From Brasenia schreberi (lineage: Eukaryota; Streptophyta; Magnoliopsida; Nymphaeales; Cabombaceae): a stretch of DNA of 64,000 nucleotides. Location of the stretch: NCBI GenBank assembly GCA_036023115.1, contig JAYKKT010000079.1, positions 11,027,501-11,091,500 of the forward strand, written 5' to 3'. Positions 12,311-23,344 of the stretch are shown here, one piece after another. A program made the position numbers and the translations under genes. The notes under the pieces are model-generated. The model was given only the letters and a program-made list of their open reading frames with translations. It was not told the DNA's origin and did no database searches. Position 1 is the first letter of the stretch. The number at the start of each line of letters is the position of its first letter.

Positions 12311-12868
12311 GAGAGTCTTCTACTTTGCTAGCATCGCATCAATCACCATGTTCACCCATGAAGTGAAAGAAACTCGTTCCCCTTGTAACACCTGCAAGTT
12401 CCTTCATCTCTATAGATATGAATAGATATCGCCAAATAATGGTGCCCACTTTATGCCTAGTACTCCCCTAAATTTGCCTTTTAGATCGAGAGGTATCCAA
12501 GTTGAATAAGTGGCAAAGCTGATCGATTGGCAGCATAAATCTCTATAAAGATCTGTCTTGGTGTATTTATTGATTGCATGTGTCATCATCATCTGCTTCT
12601 CCATTTCATAAATGGGATAATGGCTATCGTTTGCAAGGTGTCCGCACAACATTATCCTTATTGGTGAGGGGTTTATGGCGTTTTAGCGGCCACAAGAATG
12701 TCATCATACTTTGCGGCCCATTCCTTTTCCAAACAAAGCTCTAATCTCCATTCTGAGGCGGGCCTTGCGAGTAGATGAGCAATTGATACTTCGACACCAA
12801 CTTGAAATTCCCATCCAAATTAGGCCTCCAGTAATATCTTTTCTTGCTGCAAACGATGACAGGGTTGG
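12311..12868. other. Unrecognised sequence
   Basis: A minus-strand frame of 80 codons (12652-12410) has a mixed, protein-like composition but no motif I know. No terminal repeats or RNA gene are visible. Confidence 0.4.
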
Positions 12869-13132
12869 GGGATCAAAACAGGAATCCGTTTGGTGGCCCG
12901 GTGGTGGATTGAATAAAGACTCAACTGAAGGGCGAGAGGATAAAGCTGTGGGATAACGTTTGGGAGAGAGAAAGGTCGTATGGTTTTCAGTAGTATGATA
13001 AGGGATCAAAACAGGAATCTGTTTGGTGGCCCAGTGGTGGATTGAATAAAGACTCAACTGAAGGGCGAGGATAAAGCGGTGGGATAGAGTTTGGGGGAGA
13101 GAAAGGTCGTATGGTTTTGAGTAGTATGATAA
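12869..13132. repeat. Two-copy tandem repeat, ~132-bp unit
   Basis: Units 12869-13001 and 13002-13132, each from GGGATCAAAACAGGAAT to AGTAGTATGATAA, with a handful of substitutions and a 2-base indel (GAGAGG/GAGG). A minus-strand frame crosses both copies, giving repeated peptide FNPPPGHQT-like segments, probably by chance. Confidence 0.92.
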
Positions 13133-13427
13133 GCCTCCGAAAGCTTCAGTGAGGAGAGCTCTTTCTTTCTCGTTTGCTCATTGGGTATAGCCGTCAGTGA
13201 TCCACAGATAGCAGATTGAATTCTTGTGGTACGAGATCTAATCTATCGCTTCGAAGGTTCGAAGGATCTCACTGGTACCCCGGTGATGCGGACCAATTAC
13301 ATTGTTCTTTCTTTTCGGGCGAAAGGAAAATGTATCACTGCCAAATGCCTTATGTGGCACTGTATGCATGAAATTTGATTCTCGGAAAACAACAAAACTA
13401 ACGATGCAACTACTTCAACGATTTAAT

Positions 13428-13800
13428 CACTAGTAGAAATCAATATTATGGCAACGGTTTCTTAAGGGCTTTTGACGAGAAATTTTACAAGGGCTTCTAA
13501 TGAGGGTTGAAACCATCGTCATGTGTAATAGTGACTGTCCAAATAGTAGCCATTTACTGGAAACCGCGCCCTAGGACCGTAGCCTAAAAAAAGCATTGTC
13601 ATGAATCTTCGCGTGCCCCTGAATCATTGCCCATCCCAAACCTTATGGCGTTGGTATAACCCGCACCATAAACCTTACAATCTTCACCATCTAACATTGT
13701 TGTGCTGATGGTAGAACCCTCGCAATGAAACCTCAACCATCTCGACTACTTCCAAATATTCCACCAAGAACTTATAGCATCGGTATATAACCCTCATCAC
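13428..13800. mobile_element. CACTA-like transposon terminus with subterminal repeats
   Basis: CACTAGTAGAAA at 13428-13439 matches the terminal motif of plant CACTA (En/Spm) elements. It is followed by GGCAACGGTTT, GAGGGTTGAAACCATCG and several AACCCTCGC/ACCATC words resembling CACTA subterminal repeats. The opposite end (...TTTCTACTAGTG) was not found, so extent and orientation are uncertain. If real, the gene copy at 13820-15383 could be its cargo. Confidence 0.45.
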
Positions 13801-13819
13801 AACAAATAAGCACTCTCTT

Positions 13820-15383
13820 TTTACAGCACAACAGAGATTGATTCAACGTAACAGCAACAACTTAAGCACTATGAAAACAAATACGGCACAACAGAACAGG
13901 TCTTTTCAATGGTACATGCTCATCAAATCGATTACAGAAAATAATAACTTCTAAGATTCAATCAACAACATCAATTAAAGATTTTGAGCTCCACAATGAC
14001 AACGACATCAATGGACAAGAAAAATCATGTTGATATCAACGATGGAGAGAAAAGTATACAGAAAAGTTGTGTTACCACAATCAACAAGAAAATATGAAAG
14101 CACAACTGCTTTTGAGCATGTCTCTCATGCTTGAGTTTTCTGACATATTTTGCACGGTCCTTTTCTTTTTGCAGCACCATTTGCTTCATAGGTAAGAGAG
14201 AGTAGATTTCGAATTAAGTTCCCTAAACCGAGATAGAACAAACGTTAAAAACATAAGAAGCAATACTTTTGCATGCGCATATTATCAATAGCAGCAAGAT
14301 GATACATAATAGAACTTGTGGCCATCAACTCTACATCTTAAGAATGGAATTAATAAAACCTACGCTACCAAGTGAATTCAAGAGTTGCATATGACAAAAG
14401 CAAACAGAAGCCTAACCAATCCAAACTGTGACATCTCTTTCATTCAAGAACTATAGAAGAATAGCAAGAAGCGTCACTCTACCTGTAGGAAAACCAGTGA
14501 CTCGCAGTGGAAGCAAAACAACGGCAAGCACAATGAAGATAATGAGTGGTGAAGTTAGAGTCTCCAAACACACAACCCCTGCAAAATCTTTAGATCAAGC
14601 AATAAGAACCTTTCAAATGGAAAACAATGCAGCTGACCTCTTACTAATTGTGGTCTAACATTAATTTGATTAAACAACTTAATGGAGAACCATGAGTAAG
14701 ATGATTAAACAAAACTATGATTGAAGACCATCGATTGTTGCAGTCACAGTGAACACTATTGCAATTAATGTCTACGTTGCCACAAACTGTACAAGAAGGC
14801 CACCAATATGTTCCCCTGCATGATTGCAATACATACAAATACAAAGTCAACTAACCAGGAGAAAAGCAGGGCACAAGTTGTAGAAAGGCAACTTCAACCC
14901 ATCAAAAATAAGTAATACAAACGCCGATTACATGCATATAGGTGTCTCTGCTGGTATACTTGTACAATCTTTCAAAACAATGCAGTGCCTGTAAAAGGTA
15001 TACATCCTTGCACTTCCATGGGAGCTATTACGAACAGGAGCTTTCATATCCTTTTACAAGGTACGAAAGATGAAGAATTGTCCGATACAATTTCAGTTCG
15101 TTTCGGTGCTTTCTTGCATACAAGCTGAAAAGTGAGAGGCACGCTAGCAGGTTTTATTTTTCTTTCTACTCTCTATTATATTCATCTGCAACCATTTTTC
15201 AGATATATATTGCTCACAAATATTTTTACCCACCAATATAACAAAACTTTTACTTCAATGCAAAGAAAAACAAGAAAGGAGGTTCATACTTGAAAATTTC
15301 TCCTCCATGAATGAAGCTCATATATATACAAATGTTGGTGAAGTCCTCATGTATCCAAGACTAGAACTCGTTAGATGCAAACA
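13820..15383 (-). pseudogene. Unrecognised membrane-protein-like gene repeat, copy A (main part)
   Basis: This segment is the reverse complement of 38915-40044 plus the inner part of 35282-35798, so a gene-derived unit exists here in several copies. Splice-like sites are shared: TTTTGCAG before and ACAG|GTAGAG after a ~96-bp block (14590-14480). In the better-preserved copy at 39 kb that block reads as a hydrophobic segment (LYTIFIVLAVVLLPLRVAGF). Here the frame is disrupted. I do not recognise the protein. The copy is interrupted at 15383 by the copia element and resumes at 21246. Confidence 0.5.
15379..15383. repeat. Copia target-site duplication, left
   Basis: AAACA, identical to 21246-21250 on the other side of the element. 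Removing the element plus one copy restores continuity of the inverted-repeat arm. Confidence 0.95.
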
Positions 15384-15744
15384 TGTTACAATGAAATAGC
15401 CATTCTCGATTCGGGTAACGACTGGACTGGCCGGATAAGTAATAGACAGTCGTTACCAGTAACGGCTAGACTGACTGGATAAGTAACGGACAACCGTTAC
15501 CTTTCCCAAACGAGGGAAGCCAGGAGAGGAGAAAGCCCGACGATAGGGGAGTGGGTGCCTATAAAAAGACAGCCATTTACAAGGTGATAGAGATTCACAG
15601 ATATAGAGAATACACAGAAAAATAGAGAAATACAGTCGTTTGAGAAAACCCTCGTGTGGAAACCTCGCGACATCAACATCCGTTGTGCTCACTGAATCTC
15701 CGGCGACCAAGAAGACCAAAAGGTAAGCGCCGAAATCCCCTTCA
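15384..15744 (+). repeat. 5' LTR of copia element
   Basis: 361 bp, TG...CA bounded. Carries a TATA-like CCTATAAAAAG at 15559-15569, probably driving the genomic transcript, and short inverted GTAACGG/CCGTTAC words in U3 (15410-15500). Differs from the 3' LTR by many substitutions and indels concentrated in U3. Confidence 0.95.
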
Positions 15745-15745
15745 G

Positions 15746-15757
15746 TGGTATCAGGGC
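15746..15757 (+). other. Primer-binding site (tRNA-iMet type)
   Basis: TGGTATCAGGGC lies one base after the 5' LTR and matches the plant copia consensus TGGTATCAGAGC except for A to G at position 9. Confidence 0.9.
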
Positions 15758-16818
15758 CTGGTTCCCTGCAAAAAAAAAGAAACAGAGAGAAGAGGTTAGA
15801 AAAAATCTTTTTAAGAAAGAGAGAGAAGTCGGCGGTCGGCAGTCGGACAGAGAAGCCAGAGGCAAGCCAGCGGAAAGCCCCAGAGGCAAAACCAGCGGAA
15901 AGCCCCAAAGGCAAAATTAGAGGAAAGCCCAAAAAGTCAAAACAATGGCAAGCCGGAAAAAGCCCGAAGGCGAGACAGAAACAGCAAGCGACAACGGCCA
16001 GCAGCCGGCTGGAGTGCCTGAAAGAAGAAGAACCCGATAGCCGACAGCTGACAGCTCTCAGCCGATGCCGACGGTCGGCCATCGGCCGAACCCCTCTCTC
16101 TCCCTCTGGAAAAATCCAGATCTGTAAAAGTTTTTTTATTTTTCGCTTTTATAGCGATATAAATAAAAAAAACCCACGGTTTTCAGAAAACCGCGACGGG
16201 AAAACCAGCGGTTTTCATAACCGTCGTTGGTTTCTCGAAAACCACCAACGGTTTTCTGAAACCGCTAGTCTGCTAGTGGTTTCAGAAAACCACCTCGAGT
16301 TTTGAGAGAGAAAGACATAACTGCCCCCCGTCATTTTCTGATTATTACGAAATTGCCACGTAAAAGGATAGGTTTACCCCTTGGCCGTTTTTTAAAATTA
16401 CAAAAATACCGGGGTCTGTTAATTTACGATATTATCCAACCCGGTTTAGAAAATATCTTTTCTACCATTCTGTAAAAAGATAGGTTTACTCCTATTCCTT
16501 TTTGAAAAATTACAGATTCACCCTGAGAATTAAAATTATGATTTTAACCCTGATCAGTTGCGAATTTTACAAGAATACCAAATAATGATTTTACGAGTTT
16601 GTCCTTGTGATTTTACAAAAATACAAAAAGGGATAAATAAGTAAAATTACAGATTTATCCTTTGATATTCGTTTAAGGGTTTAGAGGCAGAAAAACCCTT
16701 AGGAAAATTATTAGTTTTTTCAATTCTGCATCAAGTTAACATGTTTCTTGCTCTGTGTTTTTCTTTGTTTTCTTTAGAAAGAAAAAAACCGTTTGCTTAA
16801 TAATTTTGCCAAACAAAA
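15758..16818 (+). other. Copia untranslated leader
   Basis: About 1.06 kb between PBS and gag ATG. It begins with a purine-rich stretch (GCCGGAAAAAGCCC-like repeats, 15780-15990), then an AAAACC(A/G)-rich hairpin-forming block at 16190-16290, then AT-rich sequence. A plus-strand open frame at 15745-16305 is low-complexity Lys/Arg/Ser and unlikely to be a real gene. Confidence 0.6.
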
Positions 16819-17665
16819 ATGAGTTTTAGGATATGTGTATTCGAACTGGCAAAAACAGAAAAACTAAACGGTATGAACTTCCAGACATGAAAGAGAAGAA
16901 TGTCGTTAGCTCTAACACTAGAAGGTGTAGAGTATGTATTAAAGGAACTAGTGCGTCCTCCACTACTAGACGCAAATCAACAACAGTTAGAAATGTATAA
17001 AACATTTCTAAAAGACGATACCATAACAAGAAATGTAATGTTAACTTATATGGAGGATGACCTGATTAGAGTCTTTGAAGAATTTGAGACTGCAAAAGAG
17101 CTATTTGACTCGTTAACAGCTAAGTATGATACAACTGCAAAGTTACATGTGTAGTTGCTACTACAAAAATACAACTCCTTTAGAATGAAAAAAGAGAAAA
17201 TATAGTAGAACATGTGAATCATATGCTGGTAATGGCTAGAGATTTAGCCGTAGAAAAATCAGTCATCCTCAAACCAATGCAGATATCAACTATACTGAGC
17301 AGTCTACCTCCATCATGGAATATGGTCACCACTGCCTTAAGGTTAGGACCTGAAATCAATCTTTCGGAATTGTCCCTAAAGCTAGCAATTGAGCAAGAAC
17401 ACATGCTCAAAAACAAAAGGGAAAAACTGCTAGTAGTCTAGGATGAGTTGGCATCTAGCTCCAAATCCAACCAAAAAAGGAAACCAAATAAAAAGTTTGG
17501 TAAGAATAACAAGAAAGGCGGTCAAGCTTTTAAGAAATCACAAGAAACCGCTTCCCAGATCAAGTTCTTCAACTGTGGAAAGATGGGGCACTAAAAGAGG
17601 GACTGCTACAACAAGAAAGGTGGAGGAAACAACCCACAGCACGGACAATCGGAAAAGCAGGACAT
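16819..17665 (+). pseudogene. Copia gag (UBN2-type capsid, broken zinc knuckle)
   Basis: ATG at 16819 opens FELAKTEKLNGMNF, the usual copia gag start. The UBN2-like capsid follows (LTLEGVEYVLKEL, YMEDDLIRVFEEFETAKELFDSL), then SSLPPSW and LSLKLAIEQEH. A TGA sits just before 16900, where relatives have Trp; a TAG lies at about 17152; the frame changes near 17200. The zinc knuckle at about 17565-17605 reads NCGKMGH-stop-KRDC, with its first Cys replaced by Phe and an internal stop. Gag would form the cytoplasmic virus-like particle; this copy cannot. Confidence 0.85.
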
Positions 17666-20600
17666 AATCTGTGTAATTTCAGAATGCCTATACTTGGACC
17701 GCCCAGTTATAAGTTGGTGGATAGACTCCGGAGCTACAAGACACATCTTAAAAATCAAGGAAGGGGCAATTGATCTAAAGGAATATCAACCTTGAGAACA
17801 TCGTATGTACATGGGAAACAATACTTTTTCAGATGTTTTGGGTATTGGATCATTTAGGATATTTGTACAAGGTAAACTAATTGTACTGACCGATGTGTTA
17901 ATTATGTCATCTATAAGGCGCAATCAGGTCTCGGTTTCTGCCTTAGTAAAGAAAGGTTTTGAAGTTAGGTTTGTACCTAACAAAGTGATTGTGGGAAAAT
18001 ATGAGAGAATCTTATTTTCAGGAGAATTTGATGTAGAACATGGACTATTTAAGTTATCCGATAATAAAAGTCATCAATCTTCTGTTTATATTGAAAGTGT
18101 CTTTTCTGTTGATGTAAATATGTGGCATAAATGCCTAGGACATATAAGTCTGGAAAAGTTGAGGAAATTATCCAACTTTGACTTATTACCCGGATTTGAG
18201 GAAAAGACTTTCAACAAATGTGAAGCTTGCATACAAGGAAAAATGATAAGAAAAGTCTTTCTTAAGGAAACAAAAAGAGCAACAACCCTGTTAGAGATTA
18301 TTCATACAGATTTATGTGGACCTTTCAGAGTAAAGGCACATCGAGGAAATGGTTACTTTATAACCTTTATCGATGATTACTCTACATATATGTATATATA
18401 TCTTTTAGCACATAAATCAGAGGTACTTGAAGCATTTAAAGAATATAAACAAGAAGTGGAAAATCAATTGGGGCATACTATCAAAGTCTTGAGATCAGAC
18501 AGAGGAGGTGAGTATACCTCAGCAGAGTTTTTAGAATTCTGTAAAGACTTTGGTATTACTAAACAAAATACAATGCCTAGAACACCTCAACAAAATGGTG
18601 TAGCTGAAAGATACAATAGAACCTTGTTGAATATGACAAGGTCTATGATTATTGATGCCTCTCTACCAAGGGTCTTTTGGGGAGAAGCGGTAAGTACAGT
18701 TGTTTACGTACTCAATAGAGTACCATGTAAAGTTGTGTTCACTACACCATATGAGATGTGGTTTGGGAGAAAACCCAACCTAGGTCATCTCAGGAGATGG
18801 GGATCAATTGCACATGTCAAGATCCTTGAACAGTCTAGAGATAAACTAGATATTGAGGTGTATATTTATTGGATATCCAAAAGGTTCAAAAGGATATCGG
18901 TTCTATCATAAGGACCAAGGACTCATTGAAAGCAGAGATGTTGAATTCTTAGAAGATTCTAAGAATGACATCCTGGAAAACAATGAAGAGTATGTTGATG
19001 ATTTGGTAGATTTTGACCAATCATCTTTTGAGCCCACAGAAAAACTTTTTAAAACTATTGATACCTTAATTGAACATAAGAGGCCAAGAGCTACTCCATC
19101 CTATTTAAAGGATTATCACACTTATCTCTCAGAAGAAGTGTGTAATTCGATAGATTTAGATGAATTGACTGATAACTTGACTTATCAGCAAGCAATGAAT
19201 TCATCAGAAGTAACAGACTGGGTTAAAGCCATGGATAAGGAAATTGAATCTATTGAGAAAAACCAAGTCTGGGAATTGACTGATTTGCCAAAAGGAAGAA
19301 AAGCTATAGGCTGTAAATGGGTTCTGAAAAAGAAATATAAGGTCGATGGTACAATTGACAAGTTTAAAGCGAGGTTGGTTGCAAAGGGTTTTTCGCAAAA
19401 GGAAGGGATAGACTATGTTGAGACATATTCTCCAGTTGCAAAATTTGCATCCATACGTATAATCTTGGCAATATCTGCATACTATGATTTGAATTTACAT
19501 CAATTAGATGTAAAGACCGCCTTTCTAAATGGCGATTTAGAAGAAATCATATACATGCAGCAACCCAAAGGATTTGTGATTAAAGGCCAAGAAGATAAAG
19601 TATATCGGTTGAAAAAATCCCTATATGGCCTAAAACAATCACCTCGCCAATGGTATTTGACTTTTCAAAATGCCATCATAGAACTTGGGTTTGTGGCTAA
19701 CAAACTTGATCACTGTGTTTATGTTTGGAACAGTGGGAGCCACTTTATCATTTTGTCTTTGTATGTCGATGACATATTGTTGATTGGAAATGGCAATGAA
19801 ATGATTGTCAAAACCAAATCATGGTTGAACTCCAAGTTCGAAATGAAAGATATGGGAGAAGCATCCTATATCCTGGGTATAAAGATCTCTCGAGATAGAG
19901 GATCTAGACTCTTATGCCTGAGTCAAGAGATATATAGACTATATCCTCAAGAAGTTCAAAATGGGTGAATGTAAGTCTGCAAATACACCTGTTGCAAAAG
20001 GGGTGAAACTAAGTAAGGCTAATTGTCTCGGTAAAGGAGACGATAAGCCTAATGTTCCTTATGCTCAAGCTGTTGGCAGCTTAATGTATGTTATGTTGTG
20101 TACAAGACCTGATATCAGCTTTGCTGTTGGTCTTGTCAGTAGATATCAAGGTAATCCAGGTTGGCAACGTTGGATAGCTCTAAAAAGGATTCTAAGATAT
20201 CTGAAAGGAACAAAGGACTTGAAACTATGTTTTCAAGCAAATGAACTAGAAGTGGTAGGATACTCAGACGCTGACTTTACTGGGAGCAAAGATGACAGCA
20301 AATCAACCTCAGGACAAATATTCTTATTTGGAGGTAGTGATGTTTCTTGGGCATGTAAGAAACAGGATTGTGTAGCGTTGCATACACAGGAAGCTGAGTA
20401 TATTGCTTGTTGTATGGCTGCAACAAGTGTTGTCTGAATAAGCCGCTTCATACGTGATTTGAAGCTGGAAATAACAGATGAGCTGGTGGTTATCTATTGC
20501 GATAATAATGCAGCAATTACTCTTATTAAGAGTGGAGCAGATTGCTCAAAAAGCAAGCATATAATGGTAAAATACCACTATGTTCATGATATGGTTATGA

Positions 20601-20728
20601 GAAAGGAAATATCCATCTCATACATGCCAACAAAAGACATGTTGGCAGACCCCTTAACCAAAGGCATAACGAAAGAACTCTTCTCAAAACATGTTAAAAA
20701 CATGAGTTTGAGATATGTTGTTGTATAG
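17666..20728 (+). pseudogene. Copia pol: protease, integrase, reverse transcriptase, RNase H
   Basis: Protease active site WWIDSGATRHI (about 17720). Integrase zinc-binding region WHKCLGH and CEACIQGK (18120-18240). Integrase core with HTDLCGP, FIDDYS and PQQNGVAERYNRTLL (18300-18620). RT from about 19200 with QLDVKTAFLNGDL, YGLKQSPRQWY and the catalytic LYVDD (about 19765). RNase H with SDADFTGS (about 20265), QEAEYIA and CDNNAAI, ending at a TAG at 20726. Frame shifts occur near 18.86-18.91 kb and near 19.94-19.97 kb, with stops at about 17592, 17793 and 20437 (the last at a usual Trp). Long stretches remain open, so decay is moderate. The domain order IN before RT defines copia. Confidence 0.93.
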
Positions 20729-20881
20729 GTAAATAACCATACAACAGGTGATTTGTTATGTAGGAAAATATCCACACAATAGGTTCTGATTGCAATAGTA
20801 ATCAGGAATCGACATAACTAGTGAAAACCCCAGGAAAGTGGGAAGAAAACCAGTATGTCGATACACTTGGCTCGAATGGCC

Positions 20882-20891
20882 AAGTGGGAGA
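20882..20891 (+). other. Polypurine tract
   Basis: AAGTGGGAGA immediately before the 3' LTR TG: the expected plus-strand DNA primer. It ends exactly at the LTR border. Confidence 0.8.
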
Positions 20892-21245
20892 TGTTACAAT
20901 GAAATGGCCATTCTTGGCTCGGGTAATGGCTAGACTGTCCAGCCGTTACCTGAGGAGAGACTGGATAAGTAACGGACAGCCGTTACCGGATTTTCCATTA
21001 CCTCTCCCAGACGAGGAAAGCCACGAGAGGAGAAAGCCAGACGACGGGGGAGTGGGTGCCTATAAAAAGGCAGCCATTTACAAGGTGATAGAGATTCATA
21101 GATATACAGAATACACAGAAAAACAGAGAAATACAGTCGTCTGAGAAAACCCTCGTGTGGAAACCTCGCGACATCAGCATCCGCTGCGCTCACTGAATCT
21201 CCGACGACCCAGAAGACCGAAAGATAAGCGCCGAAATCTCCTTCA
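20892..21245 (+). repeat. 3' LTR of copia element
   Basis: 354 bp, starts TGTTACAATGAAATGG, ends CTTCA, TATA-like CCTATAAAAAG at about 21059. Followed by the AAACA target duplication at 21246-21250. Confidence 0.95.
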
Positions 21246-21413
21246 AAACAGACTCTCTTTCTCTTGCTGTTCTTGTTCTTGGTGGTTCTATTGCTGTTTT
21301 TATTGATTGAGAATTGGTAGTCAAGATCACAAAAGATGATTAAGATGTATTCTTTTTATCGTTCTATTGCATCATATGCATGATGATGAAGCAATACAAG
21401 GAATTCAAAGCCT
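21246..21413. repeat. Inverted-repeat left arm, part 2 (copy A continuation)
   Basis: Host sequence resuming after the copia element. It is the near-exact reverse complement of 21441-21605 (AAGGAATTCAAAGCCT at 21398-21413 pairs with AGGCTTTGAATTCCTT at 21441-21456). Together with 15085-15383 it forms a left arm of about 460 bp around a 27-base spacer. Confidence 0.93.
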
Positions 21414-21440
21414 GAAACAACAGGGTGACCCGTATGTTAT

Positions 21441-21895
21441 AGGCTTTGAATTCCTTGCATTTCTTCATCATCCTGCATATGATGCAATAGAATGATAAAA
21501 ATAATACATCTTAATCATGTTTTGTGACCTTGATTACCAATCCTGAATCAATAACGAGGGCAACAGAACCACCAACAAGAACAGCAACAGAGAGAGGCTG
21601 TTTGCATCTAATCTGTTCTAATCTTTGATACATGAGGCCTTTCCCAATATCGTATATATTATATATATATGAGCTTCATTCATGGAGGAGAAATTTTCCA
21701 GTGTAAATTTCCTTTCTTGGTTTCCTTTGCATTGAAATAAATTTTTTGTTATAATCCTGGGGGAAATATATGTGAGCAATATATATCTGAGAAATGATTG
21801 CAAATGAATATAATAGCTGGTAGAAAGAAAAATAAAACCTGCTAGCGTGCCTCTCACCTTTTCAGCTTGTACGCAAAGCACCGAACGAACTGAGA
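21441..21895. repeat. Inverted-repeat right arm (copy A')
   Basis: Pairs with 21413-21251, then, skipping the copia insertion, with 15383-15085. Pairing persists through CTTTTCAGCTTGTACGCAAAGC at about 21860. The same sequence in direct orientation occurs at 35282-35660 and partly at 40086-40190, so the arms derive from a dispersed gene repeat. Confidence 0.93.
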
Positions 21896-22540
21896 TTGAT
21901 AGCAAACCGATCCTAGTATGGTCAACCACACACGACATGTATATATATATAGATGCACAAAGAGATAAAAGTCGGTTGTATTGTAGTAAGAACCTCATGA
22001 ACAATACCTTAACAAACACATTGGTTGGATATTTATCAGGAAGATCCAGATCCGTTCCACAATGATTAAATGGATATGAACCAGCAGATCTAGGGGTGAT
22101 TTGATCCAATCCATGAAGGCAACTTGACATCACGAATGACATAATCAGTGGGCCCGCCCCAATGGTAGCCATCCACCAGATCAAGCTGATCAGCACAAAA
22201 GTCCTTTTACTGAGGTGGATATCAAGAAATTCAGAAAGAAAGCTATGATACTTGCCTTATTTAGAATATGGAAGGGGGAATATAAAGTTTGAAGGAAATT
22301 TAAGCAAATACTTAAGGTAAGAACCAACATGATTCCAGCTGAATATGCAAAACAGATCATGCATGTATATGTAATATATATATATATATATATATATAAA
22401 GGATACCTAGACACAAAAATATATATGCTTACTTATTATTAGTGTTTACTTATCTAATACATGTTATATTATATATATACACACATCTTACCATATTTAT
22501 GGCAAGTATATTATGTTTTTACTATACTTGCATGTGATAC
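21896..22540 (+). pseudogene. Unrecognised gene repeat, copy A' downstream part
   Basis: Homologous in direct orientation to 40190-41310. A plus-strand block with good coding texture (FTEVDIKKFRKKAMILALF..WKGEY, about 22215-22280) runs to CTTAAG|GTAAGAACC at about 22316, an excellent splice donor, suggesting an exon; one stop interrupts it. The minus strand has a longer hydrophobic open frame (22196-21618) but splice signals favour plus. AT repeats at 22370-22400 follow. Function unknown. Confidence 0.45.
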
Positions 22541-22884
22541 GTGACATTATGCATGTTACAAAATCGTTTAATATTGTTTTAAATATGTTTTTATCTTAAT
22601 ATAAAATCATATGTACGATATCGTACCATATTGTCTGATATAATATGACATACATATCGGTGCCCCATATGATGGGGAGACTATTTGCAACATTGGTGTA
22701 GGGTGGGTGCGAGTTGAGAACCTCAAGACCACGAGACAGGGAGGAGCAGGTCTTAAAACAGAATTTAATTAGTAGTTTGGGGTCCGGAGGTGTGAAAATT
22801 CACCACGTTGTTATCCCTACCACAGGGATCAAAGAAAAAGAATAAAATTTGATTCTTTTTCTATTTTGGTTTACTAAGGGAGAC

Positions 22885-22985
22885 CGAAGCATAATACAGA
22901 CATGCATCCCCATGAAAGTCGAACTCCCACTAGCAGCAAGGGCGTGAGGGTACCCTTCCAGTTAAGGTAATGCTCTGGGTGATGT
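22885..22985 (-). repeat. SINE-like tRNA-derived module, minus
   Basis: Reverse complement contains GGGAGTTCGACTTTC (B-box-like, consensus GGTTCGANTCC) preceded by CCTTGCTGCTAGT and ends with GGGGATGCATGTCTGTATTATG. Homologous to the plus-strand unit at 23345-23455. Confidence 0.45.
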
Positions 22986-23159
22986 TTTATAAATAATGTC
23001 AATCCGCCCTAATTGAAGAGGAATATGCTACTTTCATATTTTATAATTATCACAATTCAATTCAGAAACATCATATTTGATATCAGAAAAATTCATGTGT
23101 CGTATCTCATTTTATGTTTCATCCATGTAAGACAAGAAAATCAAACTAAAAGCTGCTTT

Positions 23160-23265
23160 TGGGCAAGACAAGTCACCTGGCCAGGAGACTTCACTCACGA
23201 GCTGCAGATCGTGAGTTCGACATCCAAGGAGTGCATCCTTGGCTTTGGCCTCCCCATTCTAATCG
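23160..23265 (+). repeat. SINE-like tRNA-derived module (second type)
   Basis: CACGAGCTGCAGATCGTGAGTTCGACATCC shows the stem-like repeat and B-box-like TTCGA common in plant tRNA-derived SINEs, followed by CCAAGGAGTGCATCCTTGG, an internal palindrome. No poly-A tail is clear. Confidence 0.4.
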
Positions 23266-23344
23266 AAAAAGAGAAGGCAAAATTAAGAAATTTCATATCC
23301 AAGGCAAATTTCTATTAAAGATGCACATATAAATTTCATGTTTA

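Larger units (their letters stand above)
15384..21245 (+). mobile_element. Structurally complete Ty1/copia LTR retrotransposon
   Basis: Two direct LTRs (15384-15744, 20892-21245) begin TGTTACAATGAAAT and end CTTCA. A tRNA-Met-type primer site follows the 5' LTR, a purine tract precedes the 3' LTR, and gag-PR-IN-RT-RH lie between in copia order. The host 5-mer AAACA flanks both sides (15379-15383, 21246-21250), a target-site duplication that proves the borders. Coding regions carry stops and frameshifts, and the LTRs have clearly diverged (roughly 10% in the R-U5 part by eye, more in U3), so it is an old, inactive insertion. It sits inside a gene-derived inverted repeat. Confidence 0.97.

Noticed and set aside
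15453..16305. Long overlapping open frames on both strands (209 and 186 codons) in and after the 5' LTR
   Set aside because: They fall in the LTR and the purine-rich leader of the copia element; composition is low-complexity and there is no domain. The openness follows from base composition.
20930..21193. Minus-strand frames in the 3' LTR (87 and 60 codons)
   Set aside because: Mirror of the same LTR sequence as in the 5' LTR; antisense of a non-coding repeat.
21618..22196. 192-codon minus-strand frame with hydrophobic segments (LISLIWWMATIGAGPLI...)
   Set aside because: It crosses AT-rich, intron-like sequence. The plus strand at the same place has an exon-like block ending in an excellent GTAAGA donor, and the homologous minus frame in copy C is broken.
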